The notes beneath the pieces were generated by a model. It was given only the letters and a program-made list of their open reading frames with translations, was not told the origin of the DNA and made no database searches. A stretch of 64,000 nucleotides of DNA from Kribbella sandramycini. Lineage in GTDB: Bacteria; Actinomycetota; Actinomycetes; Propionibacteriales; Kribbellaceae. The position numbers were made by a program, and so were the translations under genes. The DNA lies in assembly GCF_013131805.1 (NCBI RefSeq), contig NZ_JABJRC010000010.1, forward strand, positions 1 through 64,000, in the 5' to 3' direction. This document shows positions 16,405 through 24,727 of this stretch, one piece after another. Positions within the stretch are counted from its first letter, which is position 1; each line of letters starts with the position of its first letter.

Positions 16405-18932
16405 CAACTCGCTACGTGAGCCCGAAGGGCCGCGGCAGTTTCCGCCGGATCGGCGACGCCCTGCGGGCCGCCGGCCCCGGTGACGTGATCGTCGTGGCTG
16501 GTGGCGAGTACGCCGAGCAACTGCGGCTCGACCGGTCGGTCGCCGTGGTGGCCGAGCCCGGCGGCGGGCAGGTGACCGTGACCGGCGTACCGGGTGGGGA
16601 GCCGACGGTGGTTGCCGAAGGCCTCGAATGCACCGTACGCGGGTTGACGATCAAGGCGCCGTCCGACGACAGCGGCGCGCCTGCGGTAGGGGTGGCCGGT
16701 GGCGCCGGGTTGATGATCGAGGACTGCACGGTTTCCGGCGGGCGGATCCATGCCCGCGGCAACGAAAACACCGGGCAGAGCTCCGATCTGGCCGGGTACG
16801 GCGTGACCACGTTGATGCTGCGCGGGTCGCGGCTGGAGCAGGGGCGGCTGGCGGCGATTCATCTGTCCGGCCGGGTCCAGGCGAAGATCGAGGACTCGGT
16901 GATCGAGATGATCGATGGAATCGGGGTCGTGCTGTCCGGTCCGGCGTACCTGGATGCGTCGCGGCTGCGGCTGAACCAGACCTCCGGGTACGGGTTCCGG
17001 CTGCGGGGGACGAGCAAGCTGGTGGCGACGGACGGGACGATCCGGCAGACCGGGATGGCCGGCGTACTGCTCGAAGACGGCGCGACGGCGAAGCTGAGCG
17101 ACGTCCGGATCGAGAAGGCCGGTGGGCCTGGGGTGCACGCGACCGGGTCGGCGCGGAGTGAGCTGACGGACTGCCGGGTGCGGGAGGCTCGGGCGAGCGG
17201 GCTGGTTGCGCAGGACAGCGCGTCGCTGGTTGCTGCGGACTGTGCGATTACTGACGCGGGTGCGAACGGGTTGCTGGTCTCGGATTCGGCGACTGCGACC
17301 GTGACGGCGACCAGGTTCGATCGGCCGGCGTACAGCGCGGTGCATCTGACCGGGACGGCGAATGTGAAGCTGACCGACTGCCACGTGCGGGAGGGGGTTG
17401 AGCACGGCGTCCATGTGACCGCGTCGGCGAAGGTCGAGCTGATTCGATGTGGGATTCAGGACGTTGGGCTGACCGGGTTGTCGGCGGTGGACGCCGCGAC
17501 TGCGGATGCTGAGGACTGCCGGATCGTTGGCGGTGGGACGGGTATTCGGCTGGAGAGTACGACGGCGACCAATGTGCGGACGTCGTCCGTCATCGGGACG
17601 ATCGGGACCGGGGTCGAGTTGGCCGGGCAGGGGTTGTCGAGTCTGGACGCCGTCCGGGTCAGCGGGACGAAGGCGGCCGGGATCGTGGTCGGGACGGGTG
17701 CGGCGGCGGCGATCGGGGCGAGCTCGATCGAGAACTGCGCCGGCTCCGGGCTGGTGATCTGGTCGGAGGCGACTCCGACGGTGACCGGGCTGCGGGTGCG
17801 GACGGTCGCGAAGAACGGGATCTACGTGGCCGAGAAGGCCGGTGGGACGTACACGGACTGCGATGTGACCGGGACGAAGTACCCGGCGCTGCATCTGGCG
17901 AAGGCGGCGGCGCCGACGTTCAAACATCTGCGGATCCGGGACTGCGCCGAGCCGATCGGGCAGGAGGACGGCGCCGTACCGGTGTTCGAGGACTGCACGG
18001 TGGACGGTGTCGCGATGGTCAAGGAGACGCCGCCGGTCGCGGCGGCCGCCACGGCCGGGGGCGCGCCGGCGCCGGACGTGAGTGTGCCGGGGACGCTCGA
18101 CGAGAGCATGCCGCCGGACGACGAGACGCTCGAGGACGTGCTGGCCGAGCTCGAGGAGCAGGTCGGGCTGGATCGGGTGAAGCACGACGTCCAGTCGATG
18201 GTGAAGCTGATGCAGACGGTTCGGATGCGCGAGGAGGCCGGGCTGCCGGCGCCGCCGCTGAGTCGGCATCTGGTGTTCGCGGGCAATCCGGGTACCGGTA
18301 AGACGACGGTCGCGCGGCTCTACGGGCGGATTCTGAAGGCGCTCGGACTGCTGCGGAAGGGCCACCTGGTCGAGGTCGACCGGACGGCGCTGGTCGGCGA
18401 GTACGTCGGTCACACCGGCCCGAAGACCCAGGCCGCGGTGACGCAGGCGCTGGGCGGCGTGCTGTTCATCGACGAGGCCTACTCGCTGGCGCCGATCGGG
18501 ATCGGGAACGACTTCGGCGCCGAGGCGATCGCGACGCTGGTGAAGTTGATGGAGGACCATCGCAACGACCTGGTCGTGATCGTGGCCGGCTACGTGAACG
18601 ACATGTCGCGGTTCATCGGGTCGAACCCAGGTCTGTCGTCGCGGTTCACGCGGACGCTGCAGTTCGAGGACTACACGGCCGCTGAGCTGGTCGCGATCGT
18701 CGAGCACCAGGCGCGCGGGCATCAGTACGAGTTGACCGGGGACGCCCGGGGCGCGCTGACGACGCTGTTCGAGCAGCTGCCGCGCGGCGAGGGCTTCGGT
18801 AACGGGCGCTCGGCGCGGCAGATCTTCCAGGCGATGACCGAGCGGCAGGCGCACCGGATGTCGGAGCTGACGGCGCCGACGTCCGCCCAGCTGGTGGCGT
18901 TGGAGGCCGCTGATCTCCCGGAGAGTTTCTAA
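16401..18932 (+). CDS. Right-handed beta-helix / AAA ATPase (EccA- or CbxX-like)
   Basis: An 843-residue protein. The N-terminal ~550 residues form a right-handed parallel beta-helix built of ~22-residue turns. The C-terminal ~270 residues are a CbxX/CfqX-type AAA domain with Walker A G-N-P-G-T-G-K-T (628-635) and Walker B ending in D691-E692. In type VII systems EccA is a cytosolic AAA chaperone whose N-terminus is TPR-like; here a beta-helix takes that place. The GTG start overlaps the effector stop codon by 4 nt and an AAGGAG site lies 5 nt upstream, so translation is coupled. I infer a role in handling or exporting the giant effector. The 5' half is strikingly G-rich on the coding strand. 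Confidence 0.82.
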   Translation: MTTRYVSPKGRGSFRRIGDALRAAGPGDVIVVAGGEYAEQLRLDRSVAVVAEPGGGQVTVTGVPGGEPTVVAEGLECTVRGLTIKAPSDDSGAPAVGVAGGAGLMIEDCTVSGGRIHARGNENTGQSSDLAGYGVTTLMLRGSRLEQGRLAAIHLSGRVQAKIEDSVIEMIDGIGVVLSGPAYLDASRLRLNQTSGYGFRLRGTSKLVATDGTIRQTGMAGVLLEDGATAKLSDVRIEKAGGPGVHATGSARSELTDCRVREARASGLVAQDSASLVAADCAITDAGANGLLVSDSATATVTATRFDRPAYSAVHLTGTANVKLTDCHVREGVEHGVHVTASAKVELIRCGIQDVGLTGLSAVDAATADAEDCRIVGGGTGIRLESTTATNVRTSSVIGTIGTGVELAGQGLSSLDAVRVSGTKAAGIVVGTGAAAAIGASSIENCAGSGLVIWSEATPTVTGLRVRTVAKNGIYVAEKAGGTYTDCDVTGTKYPALHLAKAAAPTFKHLRIRDCAEPIGQEDGAVPVFEDCTVDGVAMVKETPPVAAAATAGGAPAPDVSVPGTLDESMPPDDETLEDVLAELEEQVGLDRVKHDVQSMVKLMQTVRMREEAGLPAPPLSRHLVFAGNPGTGKTTVARLYGRILKALGLLRKGHLVEVDRTALVGEYVGHTGPKTQAAVTQALGGVLFIDEAYSLAPIGIGNDFGAEAIATLVKLMEDHRNDLVVIVAGYVNDMSRFIGSNPGLSSRFTRTLQFEDYTAAELVAIVEHQARGHQYELTGDARGALTTLFEQLPRGEGFGNGRSARQIFQAMTERQAHRMSELTAPTSAQLVALEAADLPESF

Positions 18933-18971
18933 CGGCTTTTCGTGAGTTGTTCACGGAAGTTATTGTTCGAT

Positions 18972-19934
18972 ATGGACAATATTTCCCGCCGTGGGTTGCT
19001 CACGGGTGCCGCCGCGGTCGTGGCCGCCGGTTCCCTGGGTGCGCCCGCCGCCTCCGCCCGGAGCCTTGCCCTGCCCGCCTCGAAGCGATTCAAGATGAGC
19101 GCGACCACCAACGAGTTCTTCCGGCACAAGCGGCTGTGGGGGCCGCGTGTCATGCAGTCCTTCGCCTTCGACACCCCGAACAACCGGCTCTTCACCGGCC
19201 AGCTGCGGTCGGAGACGGCCGCGAACAGCGGTGACATCACGCTCAGCCAGCTCGACTTCGCCGGGAACGTCCTCGGCCACATGTACCTGACCGGCTTCGG
19301 CCACGCGGTCTCGATCGGCGCCGAGGCGGTCGGCAGTACGTCGTACATCTGGACCGAGACCGACGTGGACACCGACGACGGGCGCGGCCGGCAGATCACC
19401 CGCTTCCCGTGGCAGAACGGGAAGACGCACACCACGTCATCCGTCACGAAGTGGAAGCCGATCGCGGGCGCCGCCAACTGCACCCCCGCCGTCGACCAGC
19501 GCTTCGGCCGCGTCGGCATCCGGCACCGGCGGTCGAACGGCATGCACATCAACATCTACTCGCTGGCCGCCGCGCGGACGGGCGATTTTTCCACCGTCCT
19601 CGCGTCCTTCAAACAGCCGGCCCTCACCCCCGGCGTCGACTTCCAGGGCTGGACCCTCTACGGCTCCTACGTCTACTTCTGGGAAGGCGAGGCCTACCCC
19701 GGCGACCCCGACGAGACCAAAGCCAACTCCAAACTCTGGTGCTACGACATCAACGCCGGCCAACTCGTCGACTCCTTCCTGACCCTCGCCGGCAAAAGCC
19801 TCACCTACCGCGAAGCCGAAGGCATCGCCGTCTACGGCTCCACCGACGCCACCGCCCGCCTCTACTTCGGCTTCGCCTCCGGCCTGGAAGGCGACCGCCG
19901 AGCCAACCTCTTCTACCGCAACACCCTGGTCTGA
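18972..19934 (+). CDS. Tat-exported beta-propeller-like protein
   Basis: A 320-residue protein starting with a twin-arginine signal (S-R-R-G-L-L at 5-10, hydrophobic core, A-S-A cleavage site near 29). The mature part is rich in short beta strands with W/Y-G repeats. It resembles actinobacterial proteins annotated as TagC-like or phage receptor-binding beta-propellers. The ATG at 18972 is preferred over an upstream in-frame GTG because the Tat signal starts there. The last ~290 bp are very C-rich on the coding strand. Family assignment is from memory of sequence style and is only moderately sure; no enzyme activity is claimed. Confidence 0.6.
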   Translation: MDNISRRGLLTGAAAVVAAGSLGAPAASARSLALPASKRFKMSATTNEFFRHKRLWGPRVMQSFAFDTPNNRLFTGQLRSETAANSGDITLSQLDFAGNVLGHMYLTGFGHAVSIGAEAVGSTSYIWTETDVDTDDGRGRQITRFPWQNGKTHTTSSVTKWKPIAGAANCTPAVDQRFGRVGIRHRRSNGMHINIYSLAAARTGDFSTVLASFKQPALTPGVDFQGWTLYGSYVYFWEGEAYPGDPDETKANSKLWCYDINAGQLVDSFLTLAGKSLTYREAEGIAVYGSTDATARLYFGFASGLEGDRRANLFYRNTLV

Positions 19935-19937
19935 GAA

Positions 19938-20579
19938 TTACTGGGCGACGCCGTACAGGCGGTCGCCGGCGTCGCCCAGGCCGGGGACGATGTAGCCCTT
20001 TTCGTTCAAGTGGGAGTCCATGGCGGCTACTACGAGGGTGCAGGGGACGTTGAGGTGGTCGAGTTCGCGTTCGATGCGGGTGACGCCTTCGGGGGCGGCG
20101 AGGAGGCAGATGGCGGTGATGTGGTCGGCGCCGCGGTCGACGAGGAACTGGATGGCGGCGGCGAGGGTGCCGCCGGTGGCGAGCATCGGGTCGAGGACGT
20201 AGCACTGGCGGCCGGAGAGGTCTTCGGGGAGGCGCTCGGCGTACGTCGAGGCGTCCAGGGTCTCCTCGTTGCGGATCATCCCGAGGAAGCCGACCTCGGC
20301 GGTCGGCAACAGCCGCGTCATCCCCTCGAGCATGCCCAGGCCGGCCCGCAGGATCGGCACCACCAGCGGCTTCGGCGAGGTGAGTTTGACGCCCTCGGCC
20401 GCGGCGACCGGGGTCTGCACGGTGGTCGGGCCGGTCCGCACGTCGCGGGTCGCCTCGTAGGCGAGCAGCGTGACGAGCTCCTCGGTCAGCCGCCGGAACG
20501 TGGGCGAGTCCGTGCTCTCGTCCCGCAGCGTGGTGAGCTTGTGGGCGACGAGCGGGTGGTCCACGACGAGGATCTGCAT
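19938..20579 (-). CDS. upp: Uracil phosphoribosyltransferase
   Basis: A 213-residue enzyme of normal length that converts uracil and PRPP to UMP in pyrimidine salvage. The PRPP-binding loop V-L-D-P-M-L-A-T-G-G-T is at 128-138. The C-terminal uracil-binding segment with G-Y-I-V-P-G-L-G-D-A-G-D is near 195-206. The start is an ATG with a TAGCGT -10 box 8 nt upstream (20588-20593 on the reverse strand), so the mRNA may be leaderless or nearly so. It is convergent with the Tat-exported protein gene, with only 3 bp between stops. Confidence 0.96.
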   Translation of the reverse strand: MQILVVDHPLVAHKLTTLRDESTDSPTFRRLTEELVTLLAYEATRDVRTGPTTVQTPVAAAEGVKLTSPKPLVVPILRAGLGMLEGMTRLLPTAEVGFLGMIRNEETLDASTYAERLPEDLSGRQCYVLDPMLATGGTLAAAIQFLVDRGADHITAICLLAAPEGVTRIERELDHLNVPCTLVVAAMDSHLNEKGYIVPGLGDAGDRLYGVAQ

Positions 20580-20682
20580 AACCCGGAACGCTACCGTCGG
20601 CGATTCGTCCCGCGAAACCACCAGCCGCCCTAGGCTTGAAAGTGCATTGGTTTGTACCCTCTTCGCCCCAAGGGGAGTGCCG

Positions 20683-20877
20683 ATGACCGAGGACGCCGCG
20701 AACCCGCCCCGCCCGCGCCTGGTCGCGCCCCGCCGCGACCTCGACCGCCTGCACCGCCGCGCCGAGTTCCTCCGCGAACTCGAAGAAGCCAAAGCCCTCC
20801 GCGACCGCATCGCCCCCCGCCGCGCCCGCGTCCGCCGCCTCCGCGAGGCCATGCGGCGCGCGACCTACCACCACTGA
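20683..20877 (+). CDS. Small basic hypothetical protein
   Basis: A 64-residue, very Arg-rich helical protein (a coiled-coil-like stretch of Arg, Glu, Ala and Leu). AGGGGAG lies 5 nt before the ATG, and a TAGGCT -10-like box lies near 20631, so expression is plausible. I do not recognise a family. The longer in-frame extension to 20470 overlaps upp antisense and is rejected. Confidence 0.5.
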   Translation: MTEDAANPPRPRLVAPRRDLDRLHRRAEFLRELEEAKALRDRIAPRRARVRRLREAMRRATYHH

Positions 20878-20887
20878 CCCCGTTTCG

Positions 20888-20962
20888 CCAGGCCATCACA
20901 ATCGCCCGTCGGCGGCGGTCGCCCGCCTGGGCGGGGGCCGAGACGCAATCGTGATGGCCTGG
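20888..20962. repeat. Long-loop inverted repeat
   Basis: Arms CCAGGCCATCAC (20888-20899) and GTGATGGCCTGG (20951-20962) are perfectly complementary and enclose 51 nt of GC-rich sequence that can itself fold. It lies between the small basic protein gene and the TadA pair and may end the upstream transcript. Confidence 0.5.
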
Positions 20963-20999
20963 ACGGTCGGGGGGTGGGGGAGTCTGCGACTATGGCGGG

Positions 21000-21494
21000 G
21001 TGTCCGACGTCACAGCGGGACCGACCACCGACCTCGACTTCGCGATCGCCGCCTACGCCGAGGACGGCGTGTGGACGGTGACGCCGTTGGTGTTGCGTGG
21101 GGAGCCGGAGTTGTCGGCGGTGGTTTCGGCGTTGTTGCGGTATCCCGGGGAGGCCGGGGTGCTGGGGATGATCTCGGTGGACGAGGACTTCTTCGTCGTG
21201 ATCCGGGTGGTCGGCGGGCGGGCGCGGTTGCTGATCTCCGATGTGACGGCGGCGACCGAGTGGCCGTTGGCGCGGCAGGTGGTGGACGAGCTGGACATCC
21301 CGCTGGCCGATGACGACGACGAGCAGGTGCCGGCCGGTGACCTGGCGATCGTGGCCGACCTGGGGATGAGCGCGATGGATCTCGGCGCGCTCTGCGACGA
21401 CGTCGACCTCTACCCGGAGGAGATGCTCGAGGAGATCGCCGACGCGCTGGGCTTCGGCACCCAGTTCCAGGAGGCGATCGAAGCTCTTGGCTAG
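21000..21494 (+). CDS. tRNA adenosine deaminase-associated protein
   Basis: A 164-residue acidic protein of the actinobacterial family regularly encoded directly before tadA. It contains a central run of acidic residues (D-D-D-D-E near 103) and is predicted soluble. Its exact role is not known; the genetic link to tadA suggests it assists that enzyme. The GTG at 21000 is the start. Its 3' end overlaps the TTG start of tadA by 8 nt, implying translational coupling. Confidence 0.85.
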   Translation: MSDVTAGPTTDLDFAIAAYAEDGVWTVTPLVLRGEPELSAVVSALLRYPGEAGVLGMISVDEDFFVVIRVVGGRARLLISDVTAATEWPLARQVVDELDIPLADDDDEQVPAGDLAIVADLGMSAMDLGALCDDVDLYPEEMLEEIADALGFGTQFQEAIEALG

Positions 21495-21954
21495 CCCGGC
21501 ACTGCAGCGCGAATGGGCCCGGCTGATGACGCTGGCCCTGGAGGAGGCCGAGCTCGCGCTGCCCGACGTACCGATCGGCGCGATCGTGATCGATGCCGAG
21601 GGCACCGTGATCGGCCGCGGTCACAACGAACGTGAGACCACCGGCGACCCGACGGCGCATGCCGAGGTGCTGGCGCTCCGCGACGCCGCCCGGCAGGTGG
21701 GCGAGTGGCGGCTCACCGGCTGCACCCTCGTCGTCACGCTGGAGCCGTGCACGATGTGCGCGGGCGCGATCGTGCTGTCCCGGATCGAGCGGCTGATCTT
21801 CGCGGCGTACGACGAGAAGGCGGGCGCCGTCGGCTCGCTGTGGGACGTCGTCCGGGACCGCCGGCTCAACCATCGGCCGGCCGTGACCGGCGGCGTCATG
21901 GCCGATGTGGCCGGCGCCCGGCTCCGCGATTTCTTTTCTGGGCACAGGTCTTGA
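21487..21954 (+). CDS. tadA: tRNA-specific adenosine deaminase
   Basis: A 155-residue zinc deaminase that converts A34 to inosine in tRNA-Arg(ACG). The cytidine-deaminase-fold signature is intact: H58-A-E60 (zinc ligand and proton shuttle) and P87-C88-x-x-C91 (zinc ligands). Length fits TadA. The TTG start at 21487 overlaps the preceding gene. The tRNA-Ser gene follows after 13 bp; it is not a TadA substrate, so the adjacency is probably coincidental. Confidence 0.94.
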   Translation: MASPALQREWARLMTLALEEAELALPDVPIGAIVIDAEGTVIGRGHNERETTGDPTAHAEVLALRDAARQVGEWRLTGCTLVVTLEPCTMCAGAIVLSRIERLIFAAYDEKAGAVGSLWDVVRDRRLNHRPAVTGGVMADVAGARLRDFFSGHRS

Positions 21955-21967
21955 TAGCCTCTGCGGC

Positions 21968-22055
21968 GGTGGCGTGTCCGAGCGGCCGAAGGAGCGCGCC
22001 TCGAAAGCGCGTGACGGGTACCCCCCGTCCGAGGGTTCAAATCCCTCCGCCACCG
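21968..22055 (+). tRNA. tRNA-Ser(CGA)
   Basis: The acceptor stem GGTGGCG (21968-21974) pairs with CGCCACC (22048-22054), followed by discriminator G and an encoded CCA (22056-22058). The anticodon loop CTCGAAA carries CGA between complementary CGCGC/GCGCG arms. The T arm is GAGGG-TTCAAAT-CCCTC. A long variable arm is present, as expected for class II tRNA-Ser. Length 88 nt without CCA. Confidence 0.97.
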
Positions 22056-22084
22056 CCAACTGCCCGCGAGGGTGGATGTAGGAC

Positions 22085-22122
22085 CGAAGACCCTGACGCC
22101 GTGTGATGCGCCAGGGTCTTCG
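22085..22122 (+). terminator. Intrinsic terminator after tRNA-Ser
   Basis: A perfect 11-bp stem (22085-22095 with 22112-22122) is followed by TTTC. It lies 27 nt past the tRNA CCA end and separates the tRNA from the antiporter gene. Confidence 0.85.
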
Positions 22123-22172
22123 TTTCTCCAGATGATGCTCGGGACCGAACCTCGACGAGAGGGGCCCCACCG

Positions 22173-23684
22173 GTGGACGTGGAACAGCTCGACCAGATTC
22201 TGCTCGGCGGGGCCGTGGTGTTGCTGGTCGCGGTGATCGCGGTTCGGCTGTCCGGCCGCCTGGGCCTCCCGTCGCTGCTGATCTATCTCGGGATGGGCCT
22301 GCTGCTCGGCGAGTCCGGGCCGGGGCACATCCATTTCGAGGATGCCCAGATCGCGCATGCGCTCGGTTTCGCGGCGCTCGTCATCATCCTCACCGAGGGC
22401 GGTCTGACCACCCGGTGGAACGAAGTCCGCCCGGTGATGCCGCTCGGGCTGGTGCTGGCGACGGCCGGCGTCGCGATCAGCGTCGGCGTCGTGGCCTGTA
22501 TCGCGCACTACATCCTCGGGCTCGATTGGCAGATCGCCGTCCTGATCGGCGCGGTGACCTCCCCGACGGACGCCGCCGCCGTGTTCTCCGTGTTGCGCCG
22601 AGTCCCGATCAGACCGCGGTTGCGCGGCGCGCTGGAGGCGGAGTCCGGCCTCAACGACGCCCCGACCGTCCTGCTCGTCACCCTGGTCAGCACGGGTGCC
22701 ACCGCCGAACACGGCTGGCTCTACTTCACCGGCCTGGTCGCCTACGAGCTGATCGTCGGCGCGCTCTTCGGCTTCGTGATCGGCTGGATCAGCGTCGGCC
22801 TGATCCGCCGGGTCGCCCTCGGCTCGGCCGGTCTGTACCCGCTGGCCGTCGTCTCGCTCGCGATCATCTCGTACGCCGGTGGCACCGTCCTGCTGCACGT
22901 ATCAGGGTTCGCCGCCGTCTACGTGACCTCGCTGGTCCTCGGCCGCGCCGAGCTGCCGCACCGGATGGCGACCCGCTCGTTCGTCGACGGGCTCGCCTGG
23001 CTGGCGCAGATCGGGCTGTTCGTGATGCTCGGCCTGCTCGCGTCCCCGGGCCGGATCGGGCTGAACGACGTCCTGATCGCGCTGGTGATCGGCATCGCGG
23101 TCACGGTCGTGGGCCGGTTCCTCGCGGTGCTGGTGTCGGCGACGCCGTTCAAGGTTCCCTGGCGGGAGCAGGCGTTCATCTCCTGGGCGGGGCTGCGCGG
23201 CGCCGTCCCGATCGTGCTGGCGACGATCCCGCTCGCCGAGCAGGTCCCGCAGGCGACCCGGATCTTCGACATCGTCTTCGTCCTGGTCCTGCTGTTCACG
23301 CTGCTCCAGGGCCCTTCGCTGCCTTGGCTGGCCAAGAAGCTCCGGGTGCTCGACGAGAACGCGTCGTTCGAGGTCGAGATCGACGTCGCGCCGCTGGAGT
23401 CGCTCGGCGCGGACATGCTCCAGGTGCATGTGCCGAGCGAGTCCCGGCTGGCGGGGGTCGAGGTCGGCGAGCTGCGGCTCCCGGCCGGGGTCTCGGTCTC
23501 GCTGATCATCCGGGACGACAAGACCTTCGTCCCGGAGCGGCGGACCGTACTCCGGGCCGGCGACGCGCTGCTGGTCGTTGCCCCCAGCCCGCTCCGCGAG
23601 CAGACCGCGCGCCGGTTGCGCGCGATCTCGCGGGCCGGCCGCCTGGCCGGATGGTTCGGCGAACGCGGCCGCGAGAGCTACTGA
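22173..23684 (+). CDS. Potassium/proton-type (CPA1) antiporter with RCK_C domain
   Basis: A 503-residue membrane protein with about 12-13 hydrophobic segments (residues 5-400) of the Na+/H+ exchanger (NhaP/CvrA) fold, including the typical T-S-P-T-D-A-A (about 128-134) and E-S-G-L-N-D (about 157-162) motifs. A C-terminal soluble RCK_C/TrkA_C domain (about 410-490) would bind a regulatory ligand. It exchanges monovalent cations for protons across the cytoplasmic membrane; K+ versus Na+ selectivity cannot be told from sequence. The start is GTG with a GAGAGG-like site upstream. It is convergent with the LytR_C protein gene. Confidence 0.9.
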   Translation: MDVEQLDQILLGGAVVLLVAVIAVRLSGRLGLPSLLIYLGMGLLLGESGPGHIHFEDAQIAHALGFAALVIILTEGGLTTRWNEVRPVMPLGLVLATAGVAISVGVVACIAHYILGLDWQIAVLIGAVTSPTDAAAVFSVLRRVPIRPRLRGALEAESGLNDAPTVLLVTLVSTGATAEHGWLYFTGLVAYELIVGALFGFVIGWISVGLIRRVALGSAGLYPLAVVSLAIISYAGGTVLLHVSGFAAVYVTSLVLGRAELPHRMATRSFVDGLAWLAQIGLFVMLGLLASPGRIGLNDVLIALVIGIAVTVVGRFLAVLVSATPFKVPWREQAFISWAGLRGAVPIVLATIPLAEQVPQATRIFDIVFVLVLLFTLLQGPSLPWLAKKLRVLDENASFEVEIDVAPLESLGADMLQVHVPSESRLAGVEVGELRLPAGVSVSLIIRDDKTFVPERRTVLRAGDALLVVAPSPLREQTARRLRAISRAGRLAGWFGERGRESY

Positions 23685-23691
23685 CGGCGAA

Positions 23692-24255
23692 TCAGTTCGG
23701 GTTCTGGCCCTTGGGGATCGGCTGCGGGGTGTAGATGACCGGCAGGCAGATCGTGCCGTCGCCGGGGACGGGTGCGGACGCCGCGCCCTTGTCCTTCAGC
23801 TTGGTGTACCCGCGGCCGAGGACCAGGTCGACGGTGTGGTCGTCGCGGGAGTCGCCGACCCGGATCGGCTTCTGGGCGAGCTGGCCGACGACCAGCTGCA
23901 GCTCGGGAGCCACGTCGGTGTTACCGCGGACGGCGACCACGTCGATCTTGTCGCCCTTGGGCTCGTTGGCCACCTTGGCGATGTGGAAACCGCGCTTCTT
24001 CAGCAGGTCGGCGACCTTCCGCGCGGTACCGCCCGGGGCGCCGCCGTTGTAGACGTTCACCGAGACCTTCTGCGGCACCAGGCGGTTGTTCTCGACCTTC
24101 TGCTCGACGCAGGTCGGGCCGGCGCTGGAGTTGATCAGCGAGTTCCAGCCCCACCAGACGCCGCCGATCAGCACGACGAGCAGGATCACCATCGTGATCG
24201 GCGTCCGCCAGTGGATCCGCGCGAACGGGCTGGGCTGTGGCTGCAAGGCGGTCAT
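23692..24255 (-). CDS. LytR_C-domain membrane-anchored protein
   Basis: A 187-residue protein with a short cytosolic N-terminus, one membrane helix (about 19-38) and an external domain with the V-x-V-Y-N-G-G and A-x-x-V-A-x-x-L-x-x-x-G-F pattern of the LytR C-terminal family. Such stand-alone LytR_C proteins in actinobacteria are thought to act at the cell wall, but no catalytic LCP domain is present. It follows the conserved 97-residue gene by 5 bp, so they form an operon. Confidence 0.8.
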   Translation of the reverse strand: MTALQPQPSPFARIHWRTPITMVILLVVLIGGVWWGWNSLINSSAGPTCVEQKVENNRLVPQKVSVNVYNGGAPGGTARKVADLLKKRGFHIAKVANEPKGDKIDVVAVRGNTDVAPELQLVVGQLAQKPIRVGDSRDDHTVDLVLGRGYTKLKDKGAASAPVPGDGTICLPVIYTPQPIPKGQNPN

Positions 24256-24260
24256 CGTGA

Positions 24261-24554
24261 TCAGTCCACGACCAGGACCCGGGCGTGCAGGACCAGACGC
24301 TGCTGCAGTGCGGCGCGCAGCGCGCGGTGCAAACCGTCCTCCAGGAACATCTCACCCCTCCATTCGACGACGTGGGCGAACAGGTCGCCGTAGAACGTCG
24401 AGTCCTCGTCCAGGAGCGCGTTCAGGTCGAGAGTCCCCTTGGTGGTGACCAATTGGTCCAGCCGGACCTGCCGTGGTGGCAGAGCAGACCAGTCCTTCGG
24501 CTTGAGCCCGTGGTCCGGGTACGGCCGTTCCTCCCCGACGCGCTTGAAGATCAC
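24261..24554 (-). CDS. Conserved actinobacterial protein (often labelled VapB-like)
   Basis: A 97-residue soluble protein with the conserved pattern P-Y-P-D-H-G, R-Q-V-R-L-D-Q-L-V-T-T-K and E-D-G-L-H-R-A-L-R-A-A-L-Q-Q-R. Similar proteins in other actinobacteria are often named VapB-family antitoxin, but no toxin gene is adjacent and no ribbon-helix-helix is obvious. I regard it as a conserved protein of unknown function. It is the first gene of a two-gene operon with the LytR_C protein. Confidence 0.75.
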   Translation of the reverse strand: MIFKRVGEERPYPDHGLKPKDWSALPPRQVRLDQLVTTKGTLDLNALLDEDSTFYGDLFAHVVEWRGEMFLEDGLHRALRAALQQRLVLHARVLVVD

Positions 24555-24715
24555 CCCCCGAAGTCTAGCGGTGTCCGAGGTCTCGTGGTTGGTCGTTTAC
24601 CTCACCGGAGCAGTCCGGAACAAGGATCAACCTTTTGGATGAGCCGGACGTCATACTCAGGTTGTAGGACAGCCTGTCCACCTGTTGCCGGACGGCCGCG
24701 GACGGCGTGCGCTCC

Positions 24716-24721
24716 TAGGAT
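24716..24721 (+). promoter_or_regulatory. -10 box of a leaderless promoter (PH-domain operon)
   Basis: TAGGAT ends 6 nt before the ATG of the first PH-domain gene, the spacing expected when transcription starts at the start codon. No clear -35 box at a good distance is visible. Confidence 0.45.
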
Positions 24722-24727
24722 CGCCGT

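Noticed and set aside
12445..16407. A 1320-codon minus-strand open frame
   Set aside because: Same reason: antisense shadow of the effector's 3' part, with no recognisable domain and no promoter or ribosome-binding site.
16365..18854. An 829-codon minus-strand open frame opposite the beta-helix/AAA gene
   Set aside because: Antisense shadow; the Walker motifs and coupled start are on the plus strand.
23578..24393. A plus-strand open frame overlapping the LytR_C gene
   Set aside because: Antisense shadow of the LytR_C and conserved small genes, whose minus-strand products match known families.
24261..24554. A VapB antitoxin of a toxin-antitoxin pair
   Set aside because: No PIN-domain or other toxin gene is adjacent and no clear DNA-binding antitoxin fold is visible.
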